Shown: positions 44,915-54,415, numbered from the stretch's first letter. The stretch is DNA of 64,000 nt from Flaviflexus massiliensis (GCF_001375495.1 NZ_LN831057.1:456411-520410), one strand, 5' to 3'. Numbers and translations are program-made. Notes: a model not told the origin generated them from the sequence alone.

Positions 44915-45571
44915 CTACGTGGCAGGAGACTCGTGGATCCTTGCAAGTTCATTGCCAATCTTCACCCGCACTGATCTGCCGAAATCTTCGAAGCCGATGT
45001 TTGGAGCGAAGCCCGCCTCACGGAGATGTTCGGCCAAGTCATCAAGATTGGGATGTTGGAAAGAAAGCTTTATCTGTGGAGCCGCGTCGTCGTTCTCGTC
45101 AAGAACGTGAAGGGCAAGGATGCCGTCGCCATCGAACTCGGCGTAAGTTTCATCGGCACTGATGGATCGTAATTCGAGACCAAGTGACTCTAGGACCGGA
45201 ATATTGTCTTTCACCTGGGAAGTGAAGAGCAGGGGAGATGCTGACAGTTCCCCGCCCCGGTCGGGCTCGTATCCAAGGTTATGGACGAGCAACTCAGGCA
45301 GGTCATAACCAACGACCGACAGGTCGGGTTGCTCGCCGGGCCTAGACACCCGCACGTAGGGGCTACTGAATCGATCAAGTCGGTCAATGTCGAGGCTCAC
45401 GGAGACAGAGCCGGCGGGATCATACTGGGCGAGGAAGACACCGAGCTGCCCGCGACCAAGCCCATACACAGACCACGTATCACTTTCGGTGATTGGGGCC
45501 GCTCTGCAGGCATGAACAAACTCTTTCCAAGCTTCCGGATCCGCGGTATGGATCGTTTGGCGAATGATCAT
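44915..45571 (-). CDS. uncharacterised protein, possible glyoxalase/VOC-like
   Basis: A 218-aa soluble protein, start MIIRQTIHTADPEAWKEFV. Alternating strands and two half-domains (about 1-95 and 100-218) and the ending IKLSFQHPNLDDLAEHLREAGFAPNI are reminiscent of vicinal-oxygen-chelate/glyoxalase-type folds, but clear metal ligands are not visible. No operon partner. The ATG at 45569-45571 follows GAGGCTC; the start is reasonable. Function unknown. Confidence 0.6.
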   Translation of the reverse strand: MIIRQTIHTADPEAWKEFVHACRAAPITESDTWSVYGLGRGQLGVFLAQYDPAGSVSVSLDIDRLDRFSSPYVRVSRPGEQPDLSVVGYDLPELLVHNLGYEPDRGGELSASPLLFTSQVKDNIPVLESLGLELRSISADETYAEFDGDGILALHVLDENDDAAPQIKLSFQHPNLDDLAEHLREAGFAPNIGFEDFGRSVRVKIGNELARIHESPAT

Positions 45572-45689
45572 GATGAGCCTCCTCGGAGTGCGGGAACGAA
45601 GTTATTCCTCTTGTTCACGCTAGCACCTGATACCGACCATGATCAGGCAGTTACCGAATTGAGTCCATCGATAAACCCTAATTAAAAGG

Positions 45690-45715
45690 GGAATGGACCC
45701 CGAAGGGTCCATTCC
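45690..45715 (-). terminator. terminator of HNH-Excalibur gene
   Basis: An 11-bp stem GGAATGGACCC/GGGTCCATTCC with loop CGAA; leftward it is followed by CCTTTTAATT. The related hairpin at 47161-47182 ends the duplicate gene. Confidence 0.75.
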
Positions 45716-45754
45716 GTCTACGCATGTTGTACCTTGTGCGATCGTTCGTTCCGA

Positions 45755-46918
45755 CTACTCGCAGGCGATGCCGTCCCTGTCACGGTCCATGGCAACTCGG
45801 TAACCCGGCTTGCCTTCATAGATCGGGGCGGCGCCAGCGGCCCGAGCCTCCGTGCAGTTTGCGTAATAGACTTCGGCGGCCGGTGCCGGAGCTGGTGCCG
45901 GTGCAGGGACAGGAGCCTGGGTTGGAGCAGGTGCCGGTGCAGGGACAGGAGCCTGGGTTGGAGCAGGTGCCGGTGCGGGAGCAGGGGCCGGGGCCTGAGT
46001 TGGGGCTGCCTCCACCGTGGGAGCCGGTGCGGGAGTAGGTGACGTCACTTCCACAGTGGCGAGGACGTCCGAGTCAGGGATGATTTGGTCGGGGCAGTCT
46101 GTGAGGATCCGGACGATCGCGTCCTTTTCAGCCTGAGTCACCCACAGGTTGTACTTCGCCTTGACGCCTACCTGGCGTGCAACATATTCACAGCGGTAGC
46201 TCTTGTTGGCTGGAAGCCAGGTGGCGGCATCGCCATCGCCCTTCTGTGCATTACTCGAACCGTCCACCGCGAGCAGGTTAAGCGGATCGTTAGCGAACAG
46301 AGTGCGGTCCTCGAAGCTGAGCTGCTGAGCACCCTTTTGCCACGCATCAGACAGGGCCACGACATGGTCAATTTGAACGAGGCTGGAGGTGCCCTGGCCA
46401 CGCTCGAACGCAATCGTGGCGCCGGTGAAGGGGCTGATGAGGGTGCCGGTTTGGACAACGCAGTCGCGGGTCCCCGGCTTGTAGGACTTATTCGTCAGGT
46501 CGCGATCAAGGATGTCATTGCGAGTATCGCAACCATTGCGGTCTGTATCAGCCCAGCGCTGACCAAACTCGTCGCGTGAATAACCGGTCTTGGGAGCGCG
46601 GCCTTTAACCTCGAGCGTCTCGACAACGTCGAGAGCCCTCACGCCTTCGATCTCTTCGGAGGAGACGACAACGGATCCGACCTCGGTGGTCGACTCCGGT
46701 TCAGGAGTTGGTTCTGGTGTAGGAGCCTGTGTGCTTGGTGCTTCAGTCGAGGGTTCCTCGGTCGTTGGCTCAGCCGTCACCGGCTCTTCTGAGACAGGTG
46801 CTTCCGTCACCACCTCTGAAGCATGACCAGCCTCAACCTCATCGAGATCAGAAGTTACGGCATTGTACGATCCCGCCAGTACAACAAGTGCAGCAATCCC
46901 CCAGAAAAGCCGACGCAT
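45755..46918 (-). CDS. secreted HNH-type nuclease (DUF1524/GmrSD C-like) with Excalibur domain
   Basis: A 387-aa exported protein. A signal or anchor segment MRRLFWGIAALVVLAGS is followed by a Thr/Glu/Pro-rich linker (about 25-80). The nuclease domain (about 95-275) holds VQIDHVVALSDAWQKGA, the His-x-x-x metal-finger core, and NDPLNLLAVDGSSNAQKGD. A Pro/Ala-rich stretch (about 290-350) with tandem 12-residue units follows, and the C-terminus is an Excalibur domain (YYANCTEARAAG, then DRDRDGIACE). Such extracellular nucleases degrade environmental DNA. The ATG at 46916-46918 follows GGGGA. It has a decayed relative at 47222-47637. Confidence 0.82.
   Translation of the reverse strand: MRRLFWGIAALVVLAGSYNAVTSDLDEVEAGHASEVVTEAPVSEEPVTAEPTTEEPSTEAPSTQAPTPEPTPEPESTTEVGSVVVSSEEIEGVRALDVVETLEVKGRAPKTGYSRDEFGQRWADTDRNGCDTRNDILDRDLTNKSYKPGTRDCVVQTGTLISPFTGATIAFERGQGTSSLVQIDHVVALSDAWQKGAQQLSFEDRTLFANDPLNLLAVDGSSNAQKGDGDAATWLPANKSYRCEYVARQVGVKAKYNLWVTQAEKDAIVRILTDCPDQIIPDSDVLATVEVTSPTPAPAPTVEAAPTQAPAPAPAPAPAPTQAPVPAPAPAPTQAPVPAPAPAPAPAAEVYYANCTEARAAGAAPIYEGKPGYRVAMDRDRDGIACE
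45894..45965. repeat. 36-bp perfect tandem repeat in linker of HNH-Excalibur gene
   Basis: Two identical 36-bp units (45894-45929 and 45930-45965), with a third partial copy after 45966. On the coding strand each encodes 12 residues reading like APTQAPVPAPAP. The array is in frame, so copy number can vary without breaking the gene. Confidence 0.9.
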
Positions 46919-47020
46919 AGCCGTCCCCATTTCAAAACAAGAAGGAGTTATTAACAGAAATAAATATATCTTGGGGTGACGGAGGGTTTTCGTGTCCTTC
47001 GGTGGAGATAGTCACAAGGC
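46919..47020 (-). repeat. conserved upstream region, copy 1
   Basis: The ~100 bp before the HNH-Excalibur start closely match the region before the broken duplicate (47638-47740). A shared run TGTTAATAACTCCTTCTTG lies 25-45 nt upstream of each ATG on the coding strand, with ATATATTT further up. This is the promoter/leader of each copy. The rest of 47021-47160 shows no gene. Confidence 0.7.
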
Positions 47021-47160
47021 CCATATGTCAATGCGTTAAAAATTAGTGAACGATCATGTTTCAACACCTAATTCCTCACTAGAGAAAGGTTGCACAGAAG
47101 TGATTGGTTAACTCACAGATGCCAGGTGAACTCTCGAATCCCCACGTGCGTGGAAAAGGA

Positions 47161-47182
47161 AACGGACCCCGACGGGTCCGTT
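47161..47182. terminator. terminator, strong in rightward direction
   Basis: A 9-bp stem AACGGACCC/GGGTCCGTT with loop CGAC, followed rightward by five or more T. Leftward it is followed by TCCTTTTCC and ends the pseudogene at 47222. It resembles the terminator at 45690. Confidence 0.8.
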
Positions 47183-47221
47183 TTTTTGATGTGCTACGCA
47201 GAAGCTATGCGCAAATCATCC

Positions 47222-47637
47222 CTATTCGCAGGCGATGCCATCCCTGTCGCGATCCATAGCTGTGCGGTAGCCCGGTTCTCCGACACACAGCCGTGCCGCA
47301 CCGGCAGCTCGTGCCTCCGTGCGGTTCGCGAAGTAAACATCACCAGCGGGAGCAGGTGCCGGCGCCGGAGCGGCCGCAGGTGCGGGCGCGGGTGCCTCGG
47401 TAGGAGCGGGTGCCAGAGCAGGAGCCTCAGTTGGGGCGGGTACCGGAGCTGGGGCGGTCACTTCGGCTAGTCCTTCTTCGGCGTTCGAATCGTCTGCGAC
47501 AGCTTCGTCAGCAGCGGGTTCAGCTGTCACAACATCTGCTACATTTCGGCCTCGATACCGTCGTCAGAGGAGGATGAATCGAATGAGCAACCTGCTAGTG
47601 TGGCGACCGCTATGACACCCATGAAAAAACGACGCAT
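47222..47637 (-). pseudogene. Excalibur-domain lipoprotein, frameshifted duplicate without nuclease domain
   Basis: The coding strand starts MRRFFMGVIAVATLAGCSFDSSSSDDG: a lipoprotein signal with lipobox LAGC. It breaks at a frameshift near 47540-47550; the other frame continues VADVVTAEPAADEAVADDSN, a Pro/Ala-rich linker and a C-terminal Excalibur domain ending DRDRDGIACE. The DUF1524 nuclease domain present in the neighbour at 45755 is missing, and the first Excalibur Cys is Arg (NRTEARAAG). If the frameshift is a sequence error, the gene would be an intact 138-aa lipoprotein. Confidence 0.75.
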
Positions 47638-47740
47638 AGTCGTCCTCATTTCAAGACAAGAAGGAGTTATTAACAAGTTCAAATATATTGTTGCGTGACT
47701 CGAGGATTCCATGTCTTCCACTGGAAACGGACACAAGATC
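47638..47740 (-). repeat. conserved upstream region, copy 2
   Basis: Counterpart of 46919-47020. The best match is the 45 nt next to the start codon, including the shared 19-nt run. Confidence 0.7.
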
Positions 47741-47814
47741 TGACCGTGAGCGCGCTACGATAAACGAGACGTAATACCCGGGGTGCAATGGTGCACGAAT
47801 GGATGGAGTGACCT

Positions 47815-49437
47815 GTGCGAATTGACATGCAGGGGCAGGGCCGTGAACGTGTCGGCACGGCCGACGAGCAACCTGAAGACGACTTCGTTGGCTCGGACGG
47901 CACTCCTCGGGTGACCACACCGATGCTCCGCGTTCCACAGAGACCGCCTTGGCTACAACCATCGCGTTCGCAGCCGATTGATGACGGTACCGAGGCACCC
48001 GGAGTTGAAGATGTTGCAGCGGTGCCGCCAGCGTATTCGGTCACAGAGAAGTCACTTAAGACTTCAGCGGTGACAGTTTCCGAGCTTCGTGAGCAACCGG
48101 AGATGCAGTTGACCGTGCAGGGGGCGCAGGCTGTGATAGCGGAGATCGCTGCCATGGTGGAACACGTGACGTCCGACGTCGCAGCTGAGTCGCACGCGGT
48201 CCGCAATGCTCGCATGATCCATCAATATTCCCAAGGGGCGAGCCTTGACGAAGTCGGGCAGGAATACGGTCTCACCCGTGAACGGGTGCGACAAATTATT
48301 AATAAGAGTCCGTGGCCAACGGGGCGCATTATTGATGCGCGGAAGATCCTGCGGGAGTGGGAGGCGGAGCAGGAAACCCGTCGCATCTCCGAGTCTGTTA
48401 ATGACTGGTCGATGGAAAATCCCGGAGTTTCCATTGAGCAGGCGGTACGCGATCTTGAGCTTTCTCGATCAGTTATCTCTCGTGCACTGGGGGAACGTCG
48501 AACCCTCCACAGTACGTCGAGGAAACGAGCCGGTGGCCGCCGCGTATGGGAAGACCACGAGCTCATTGCTTTGCTGCGCCAATTCCACCAAGAAACTGGC
48601 TTAACATCCGCGGACGGATTCGAGCAGTGGAGCCGAGCCCGCGGCGGTCCGACGAAGCAAACTCCCTCGAACCGGTTCGGTAAATGGTCTGGTGCACTCG
48701 CCGCGGCAGGTATCGAAGGTTCGTATTCCGTGGAGCGAGAACGGGCTCATAGTGACGATGACCTGTGGGCGGCGATTGTTGAATTCTTTACGGAACCGCG
48801 CGAGGGATATACGTATCGGCATCTTGAAGAGTGGCTTGCAGCAGTACCAGGGCGACCATCGGGTGCGCTCCTGCGCATCCGGTTGAGTGGAACTTGGCTT
48901 GACATGTCGCGTACTGGGCAGCGTCTCGCCGCGGGATTTGTTGATAAGCACGATCCGAACTGGGTTGCTGATGTGAGGAAACGTCGAGACTGGTCGACTT
49001 TTGTCCGCGAAGATATTAACTATGAGGATCATCTGCGCAGAGCGCTGGCCGAGATTGGTCCGGTCCTCACCATTGCTGCCTATTCACAGTGGGCGAAGGA
49101 AAATAATGCCCCGAACGGAAACGTGCTCGTAAGAAATAGTGAACTGTCGTGGAATGAACTTGTGAGGTCGGTTGGGGGTAGGCCGGGGCAACGGGGGAAG
49201 TACATGAACATGAGCGATGATGAGCTGATCTCTCCGCTTGTCGACTATTGCCGCACACACAACGTCGTGACCTTCACCGGTTATGAGGAGTGGTCACGTG
49301 AGCACGACAAACCCCGCCCAACCACTCTCGTCAAGAGATTCGGAAGCTGGGAAGAAACCGTGCAACGTGCCCGCCAGCATGCCGATACCGCGGTCTCTTC
49401 ACCACGAACCAGTAACAAAATCACCCGACGCATTTAA
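47815..49437 (+). CDS. DNA-binding-like protein: sigma-4-type HTH plus four homing-endonuclease-associated repeats
   Basis: A 540-aa cytoplasmic protein. Residues 1-90 are low-complexity. About 130-165 (MIHQYSQGASLDEVGQEYGLTRERVRQIINKS) is a helix-turn-helix like sigma region 4. A second helical region near 190-225 contains SIEQAVRDLELSRSVISRAL. Then four copies of a ~55-residue helical unit follow (about 240-300, 315-375, 385-450, 455-510), each with a YxxW/GFxxWSR-type core and ending FGSWxxAL-like (for example NRFGKWSGALAAAGI, KRFGSWEETVQRA). These resemble repeats found beside homing endonucleases, but no nuclease motif is visible. The GTG at 47815 is the start. Role unknown; gene regulation is likely. 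Confidence 0.65.
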   Translation: MRIDMQGQGRERVGTADEQPEDDFVGSDGTPRVTTPMLRVPQRPPWLQPSRSQPIDDGTEAPGVEDVAAVPPAYSVTEKSLKTSAVTVSELREQPEMQLTVQGAQAVIAEIAAMVEHVTSDVAAESHAVRNARMIHQYSQGASLDEVGQEYGLTRERVRQIINKSPWPTGRIIDARKILREWEAEQETRRISESVNDWSMENPGVSIEQAVRDLELSRSVISRALGERRTLHSTSRKRAGGRRVWEDHELIALLRQFHQETGLTSADGFEQWSRARGGPTKQTPSNRFGKWSGALAAAGIEGSYSVERERAHSDDDLWAAIVEFFTEPREGYTYRHLEEWLAAVPGRPSGALLRIRLSGTWLDMSRTGQRLAAGFVDKHDPNWVADVRKRRDWSTFVREDINYEDHLRRALAEIGPVLTIAAYSQWAKENNAPNGNVLVRNSELSWNELVRSVGGRPGQRGKYMNMSDDELISPLVDYCRTHNVVTFTGYEEWSREHDKPRPTTLVKRFGSWEETVQRARQHADTAVSSPRTSNKITRRI

Positions 49438-49443
49438 CAGGTG

Positions 49444-49477
49444 AGGGGTCGGCCACCCCAAGTGGTGACCGACCCCT
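49444..49477. terminator. bidirectional terminator
   Basis: A 14-position stem with one mismatch (49444-49457 with 49464-49477) and 6-nt loop, between the convergent HTH-repeat gene and ilvD. TTTTT occurs 13 nt further right. Confidence 0.75.
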
Positions 49478-49517
49478 GTATCCCTTGGGATTTTTCCCTA
49501 CACACGTAGTAGATGAA

Positions 49518-51230
49518 CTAGTAGCAAACAGCTCCGATGGAAGCGGACTGGACGAGCTTCGCGTACTTGCCGAGCACGCCGTGGAGGCGCGGGTTGTCGG
49601 GATGAGTAAGGTTCTTTCGGCGCTCCTCAAGGGTTTCTTCATCCACGTGCAGGTCGATCGTCCTCTTCGGAATATTAACCGTGATTCTGTCACCATCTTC
49701 CACGAGTGCAATCGGTCCACCATCAACCGCTTCGGGAGCAACGTGGCCGATGCAGAGACCGGTCGAGCCGCCCGAGAAACGACCATCGGTAATGAGGAGA
49801 ACGTCCTTGCCGATTCCCGCACCCTTGATGGCACCGGTGATGGCGAGCATCTCCCTCATGCCAGGGCCGCCCTTGGGGCCTTCGTAACGGATGACGACCA
49901 CGTCACCTGGTTTGAGCTCGCCAGCGAGAACGGCGTCCATCGCCGGTTTCTCCTGCTCGAAAACGCGTGCGGTGCCGTCGAAGACCTCCGCGTCAAAACC
50001 TGCGGTCTTCACCACGGCCCCTCCGGGAGCGAGTGAGCCCTTGAGAATCGAGAGTCCGCCGGTGGCGTGGATCGGGTTGCTGAGTGCACGGAGGATCTTG
50101 CCGTCCGGATCGGGTGGGTTGATGTTCGCGAGGTTCTCGGCGACGGTCTTGCCTGTTACTGTCATGCAGTCGCCATTGAGAAGTCCAGCATCCAGCAGTG
50201 CCTTCATGACCACCGGCACACCACCGACCTTGAACACGTCGTTCATGACGTACTCACCGAACGGCTTGAGGTTGCCCAGGTGTGGGACCTTGTCTGCCAC
50301 AGCATTGAAGTCATCGAGGCTAAGTTCGACATCCGCTTCGTGGGCGATCGCCATGAGGTGCAGGACAGCGTTCGTTGATCCCCCGAAAGCCATGACAACC
50401 GCAATCGCATTGAGGAGTGATTCGCGGGTGATGATGTCACGGGCGGTCATGCCCCGGCGAAGGAGCTCGACAACCGCATTGCCGGATTTGCGGGCAAAGA
50501 GGGAACGGTTGCGGTGAATGGCCGGGGGAGCGGCAGAGCCGGGGAGTGACATGCCCATCGCTTCCGCGGCTGATGCCATGGTGTTCGCGGTGTACATGCC
50601 GCCGCAGGCGCCCTCGCCCGGGCAGACAGCCCTCTCAATGGCATCAACGTCCTTCTCCGACATCTTCCCAGCCCTGCATGCGCCAACCGCCTCGAAGGCA
50701 TCGATGAGGGTCACTTCCTTTTCGGTGCCGTCTTCGAACCGTGCCGTGCCTGGCATGATCGAACCGTTGTAGAGGAACACGGATGACAAGTCGAGGCGGG
50801 CCGCCGCCATGAGCATGCCGGGAATAGACTTGTCGCAGCCCGCGAGAAGGACGGAGCCATCGAGTCGCTCGGCTGCGAAGACTGTCTCAACCGAGTCCGT
50901 AATAACTTCCCGAGAGACGAGAGAATAGTGCATACCCTCGTGTCCCATGGAAATACCATCGGAGACCGAGATTGTGCCGAATTCGAGCGGGTAGCCTCCC
51001 GCTTGGTGGACGCCTTCCTTAGCGAAACCAGCCAGTTTCGACAGTGTCATGTTGCACGGAGTGATTTCGTTCCAGGATGAAGCAATGCCAATTTGGGGCT
51101 TCACCCAGTCGTCATCTCCCATGCCGACTGCGCGGAGCATACCGCGAGCCGCCGTTTTTTCCAGGCCGTCCGTGACGTCACGCGACCTGGGTTTAATATC
51201 GATTCCTGCGGGGTATTCCTCATCACTCAT
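49518..51230 (-). CDS. ilvD: dihydroxy-acid dehydratase
   Basis: A 570-aa iron-sulfur dehydratase of valine/isoleucine (and pantothenate) synthesis. Cluster cysteines are visible in [19 protein letters not shown] and [17 protein letters not shown], and the C-terminal [19 protein letters not shown] is the family end motif. The long open frame upstream is not family sequence; [22 protein letters not shown] is the natural start. A -10 box lies 6 nt before that ATG and no Shine-Dalgarno is present, so the mRNA is probably leaderless. Confidence 0.95.
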   Translation of the reverse strand: MSDEEYPAGIDIKPRSRDVTDGLEKTAARGMLRAVGMGDDDWVKPQIGIASSWNEITPCNMTLSKLAGFAKEGVHQAGGYPLEFGTISVSDGISMGHEGMHYSLVSREVITDSVETVFAAERLDGSVLLAGCDKSIPGMLMAAARLDLSSVFLYNGSIMPGTARFEDGTEKEVTLIDAFEAVGACRAGKMSEKDVDAIERAVCPGEGACGGMYTANTMASAAEAMGMSLPGSAAPPAIHRNRSLFARKSGNAVVELLRRGMTARDIITRESLLNAIAVVMAFGGSTNAVLHLMAIAHEADVELSLDDFNAVADKVPHLGNLKPFGEYVMNDVFKVGGVPVVMKALLDAGLLNGDCMTVTGKTVAENLANINPPDPDGKILRALSNPIHATGGLSILKGSLAPGGAVVKTAGFDAEVFDGTARVFEQEKPAMDAVLAGELKPGDVVVIRYEGPKGGPGMREMLAITGAIKGAGIGKDVLLITDGRFSGGSTGLCIGHVAPEAVDGGPIALVEDGDRITVNIPKRTIDLHVDEETLEERRKNLTHPDNPRLHGVLGKYAKLVQSASIGAVCY

Positions 51231-51236
51231 ACGACA

Positions 51237-51242
51237 AGTGTA
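51237..51242 (-). promoter_or_regulatory. -10 box of ilvD, leaderless promoter
   Basis: TACACT on the coding strand ends 6 nt before the ATG. The -35 is weak. The same -10 to start spacing occurs at argC and argF. Confidence 0.5.
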
Positions 51243-51498
51243 TTCTGGGTCACGCAGAATCGGTACAGGCGTCCAATTGCCCACTTCAGTCTTTTGGTCG
51301 TCACGGCTCACACCTGGACTTTGACGATGCCCGTCGAGAGGGATATTCAGCACATGCCCCGGCACCTTCACCGGTTCTTTTCGTTTGAAGGGACGAAAGT
51401 CGACCTCAAATAACGGTGGTTCCCACCATAATGAAGACAGCTGGTGCGGGCGGTTCCGCACTCGGACATTGAATCTATCGGGTTATGAAGGATGAGTC

Positions 51499-51885
51499 GT
51501 GAGTATTCGGGTAGCAGCAGGTCGGTTCAGTCAGGCCATGTCCGCCTTCGGGAGCGGCACGCTCATTGCCCATCATCCCGACGGCTACATTCGGATCTTT
51601 ACGGTTGATCCCGAGATTGGGTCGGACGGATCTGCCAGAATCCGCGGTCTGCACGGCACGATCCTTCAAGGGCTTGCCAACAACGACAAGGTCACGATCA
51701 TCTGGCAGCCCCGTGAGCATCACGGGTGGACCTTGATTCACGATGGCGAGGTGGACCCGGCGAGCCCAATCTTGGCAGACGATGCGGATGAGGATGCCGA
51801 GCTGATCATCACCTACGTATCCGGAATGCTTCATCGTCCCAGGGCCCACGCAGATGGGCCGGAATGGACGTGGCCTGAAGGCTGA
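51499..51885 (+). CDS. possible FMN-binding split-barrel protein (PNPOx-like)
   Basis: A 128-aa protein. The pattern TLIAHHPDGYIRIFTVDPEIG, then LHGTILQGLANNDKVTIIWQP and GWTLIHDGEVD fits the split-barrel flavin fold of pyridoxamine-phosphate-oxidase-like proteins, where a hydrophobic N-strand is followed by a basic middle and a Trp/Pro strand. GTG start with GAAGGATGA upstream. It converges with the broken MFS gene. Substrate unknown. Confidence 0.55.
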   Translation: MSIRVAAGRFSQAMSAFGSGTLIAHHPDGYIRIFTVDPEIGSDGSARIRGLHGTILQGLANNDKVTIIWQPREHHGWTLIHDGEVDPASPILADDADEDAELIITYVSGMLHRPRAHADGPEWTWPEG

Positions 51886-51900
51886 TGATCGGGAGATTGT

Positions 51901-53394
51901 TCAAGAGCGGTCTTCGGGGAAGTTGATGGGCATGCTCCTCATCGTCAGTCCCAGCCTGCGATAGGTGGCGGGCAGAAGTGCGCGGGACCAGATCGCACCA
52001 AAGAGTCCGAGCCCTGCTGTTGCCGACAGGCCGCCCGATACGCCCATGATTGCTGTTAGTCCTGCGACCACGAATGGGCCGGTAGCGGATCCCGAGTTCG
52101 CGATCGCCTGCCAGTAGCCAAGGAAGGTTGCCCTGTTGCGTGAGGGGGAGGTCCGCACCGAGCGTCATGAGAATCCCGGAACCGAATCCATTGCTGAAGC
52201 CGAGCAGGATAGAACCAACAAAGAATCCGGCGACCGTCGATTACGAGACCATGAGGATGATCGCAAGCGACATGATGATGAGAGAAGGAAGCAGAGCCCA
52301 CAGGCGACCCTTTCGATCCGCGAGGTTCCCAGCGGGATGGAACATGATCGTGTCGATGAGGGCGTATGCAGCGAAGGCGAGTGTCACGACCTCGTTACTG
52401 AGACCAAGGGCGGTTCCCCAGAGCGGAATGATGACGTTCTTATTGGCACGAAGAATCGTGAGGGACGTGATGCCGATCCCGGCAATGACGGTAGAACGTA
52501 AATCCGGAGGGGGCACACCTGCGGACCCACCCGATATACTCGGTACATTCGTTACTTTTGCCGGTTCCTCACCGCGTGCACTCGCCAGTTCTTCTTTTTG
52601 AGCATTCGCAGGAGACGCATCGTCATGGTCCGCGTTGCTGCCAGTGTCAAGGACGGTTGATCGTTGTTTTCGGAGGCGGCTTCAGTCCCGAACTTGGTTT
52701 CCGCCGTCACCTGCTCCGGATCTGCCTGGGTTGATGTGTCGCGCTGCTTGGACGAGCCGCGTTGTCCTGTTAAGTCTCGTAAGTCTCGAGAACTCTCGGA
52801 TGACTCTTCGAAATCAATCGAAATGGGAACGAGGTAACGGATGATGAGGGCGAGAGCAGTCGCGACTGTGATGGCGTTGAGAGTGAAGACGGAGCCGAGG
52901 TCCCACTGCGCAATGAGACCCGTGGCAAGGAGTGGTCCCACGAGTACGCCAATGCGCAGTAAGCCGCCCAGCATGGAAAGTCCTCGACCGCGCCACATGC
53001 CCGGCAGGGTGTCAGCGATATAGGCCTGCCTCGCGAGAGTCCACACATTGAGCGATATGGCGAGAGCAACGATGTCGGTCATGAATGCGGTCTTCGCGTA
53101 GGTGGAATCACCAAAGAAGAGTGCACTGCCTGACAGGGCGAGAGCGACGAGTGCCAGGATCGACGCGATGATGAGGGAGCGCCGGTCCCCAACCTTCGTA
53201 ATGAAGGAACCGAGGACCGGGGCGGTGAACACACCAACAACCCCCGCCACGCCCAGCACGGCCGACGATCCAGCATCACCAAACCCAATATCGAGGGCGG
53301 CGAGCACGATCACTGGCTGCAGGGCTCCGTTACCGATCGAATAGATGAGCGACGGAATATAGACGGGGGCCGCGAGTGCCCGCAGGGGATTCAC
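51901..53394 (-). pseudogene. MFS transporter, three lesions, coupled to argF
   Basis: The coding strand describes a ~495-residue major facilitator with twelve hydrophobic segments: [20 protein letters not shown] at the start, TKVGDRRSLIIASILALVAL (loop 2-3 signature), then NLADRKGRLWALLPSL in the second half. A charged linker lies near residue 210. Lesions: a frameshift in an A-rich run near 52590, a TAA after IILMVS near 52241, and another frameshift near 52145. GTG start overlaps the argF stop (GTGA). A role in arginine or drug transport cannot be decided. Confidence 0.82.
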
Positions 53395-54377
53395 GAAAGC
53401 GTGGCCACCATGACTGCCTTGATCGTGTGCAGGCGGTTCTCGGCCTGATCAAACACAACGGATGCGGGGGAACGGAAGACTTCATCCGTCACCTCGAGCT
53501 CGGCCACACCAAACGAGTTGAACACGTCCCGACCCACGGACGTCTCCTGATCGTGGAATGCGGGAAGGCAGTGCATGAAGATCGCCCCCGGTGCCTTCGC
53601 CATGAGGCCCGCATTGACCTGGTAAGGGAGGAGAGCGGCAATTCGCTCGGACCACACGTCCTTCTTCTCTCCCATTGACACCCACACATCGGTCGAGACA
53701 GCATCCGCACCCTCGACCGCATCCAAGGAATCGGTGATGGTGATGCGGGCACCGGTGCCGGCAGCGATCTCTTCAGCGAGTTCAACAACGTTGGCGGGCG
53801 GTTCAAAGCCGGCGGGGGCGACGATGCGGACGTCCTGACCGAGCAGGGTTGCGGAGACAAGGAAAGAACGGCCTGTATTGAACCGAGCATCGCCCACATA
53901 GACCGACACGACCTCCGAGAACGGCTTCTTCACGTGTTCGCGAATCGTGAGAGCATCGGCCAGCATCTGCGTGGGATGCCAATCATCGGTCAGGCCGTTG
54001 TAGACGGGCACCCCAGAATTCGCCGCCAGCAGCTCCACATCCGCCTGACGGTCCCCACGGAACTGGATCGCATCGTACATGCGACCCAGCACCTTGGCCG
54101 TATCCTCGATCGACTCCTTGTGCCCGATCTGCGAGGAAGAGGTATCAAGGAACGTCGTGCCCGCACCCTGATGGATTGCAGCAACCTCGAATGCTGCGCG
54201 GGTCCTTGTCGAGGTTTTCTCGAAGATCAGGGCGATGGCCTTACCTTGAAGGCGCTGCACCTCGGTTCCGGAGGCTCGTTCCTGCTTCAACTGCTCCGAC
54301 AGCCCAATCAGTGAGAGCCACTGCTCGGGAGTGAAATCGGATTCCTTCAGAAAATGTTGCCCCGTCAAAAAAGTCAT
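53391..54377 (-). CDS. argF: ornithine carbamoyltransferase
   Basis: A 328-aa carbamoyltransferase making citrulline. Carbamoyl-phosphate site [13 protein letters not shown] (52-64), [11 protein letters not shown] (about 130-140), SMGEKKDVW near 240 and [12 protein letters not shown] near 268-279. It could be catabolic (arcB) by sequence alone, but the arginine-biosynthesis neighbours favour argF. It lies on the opposite strand from the rest of the arg genes, and its -10 box ends 6 nt before the ATG. Confidence 0.93.
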   Translation of the reverse strand: MTFLTGQHFLKESDFTPEQWLSLIGLSEQLKQERASGTEVQRLQGKAIALIFEKTSTRTRAAFEVAAIHQGAGTTFLDTSSSQIGHKESIEDTAKVLGRMYDAIQFRGDRQADVELLAANSGVPVYNGLTDDWHPTQMLADALTIREHVKKPFSEVVSVYVGDARFNTGRSFLVSATLLGQDVRIVAPAGFEPPANVVELAEEIAAGTGARITITDSLDAVEGADAVSTDVWVSMGEKKDVWSERIAALLPYQVNAGLMAKAPGAIFMHCLPAFHDQETSVGRDVFNSFGVAELEVTDEVFRSPASVVFDQAENRLHTIKAVMVATLS

Positions 54378-54383
54378 GCCGCA

Positions 54384-54415
54384 ATTCTAGACACCAACCG
54401 GCAAGCATCACATGC
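54384..54415 (-). promoter_or_regulatory. argF promoter, leaderless-type, with small palindrome
   Basis: TAGAAT on the coding strand (54384-54389) ends 6 nt before the argF ATG; the -35 is weak. GCAT-CAC-ATGC (54405-54415) is a small palindrome just upstream, a weak candidate ArgR site. Both argF and argH start within this 189-bp interval. Confidence 0.45.
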
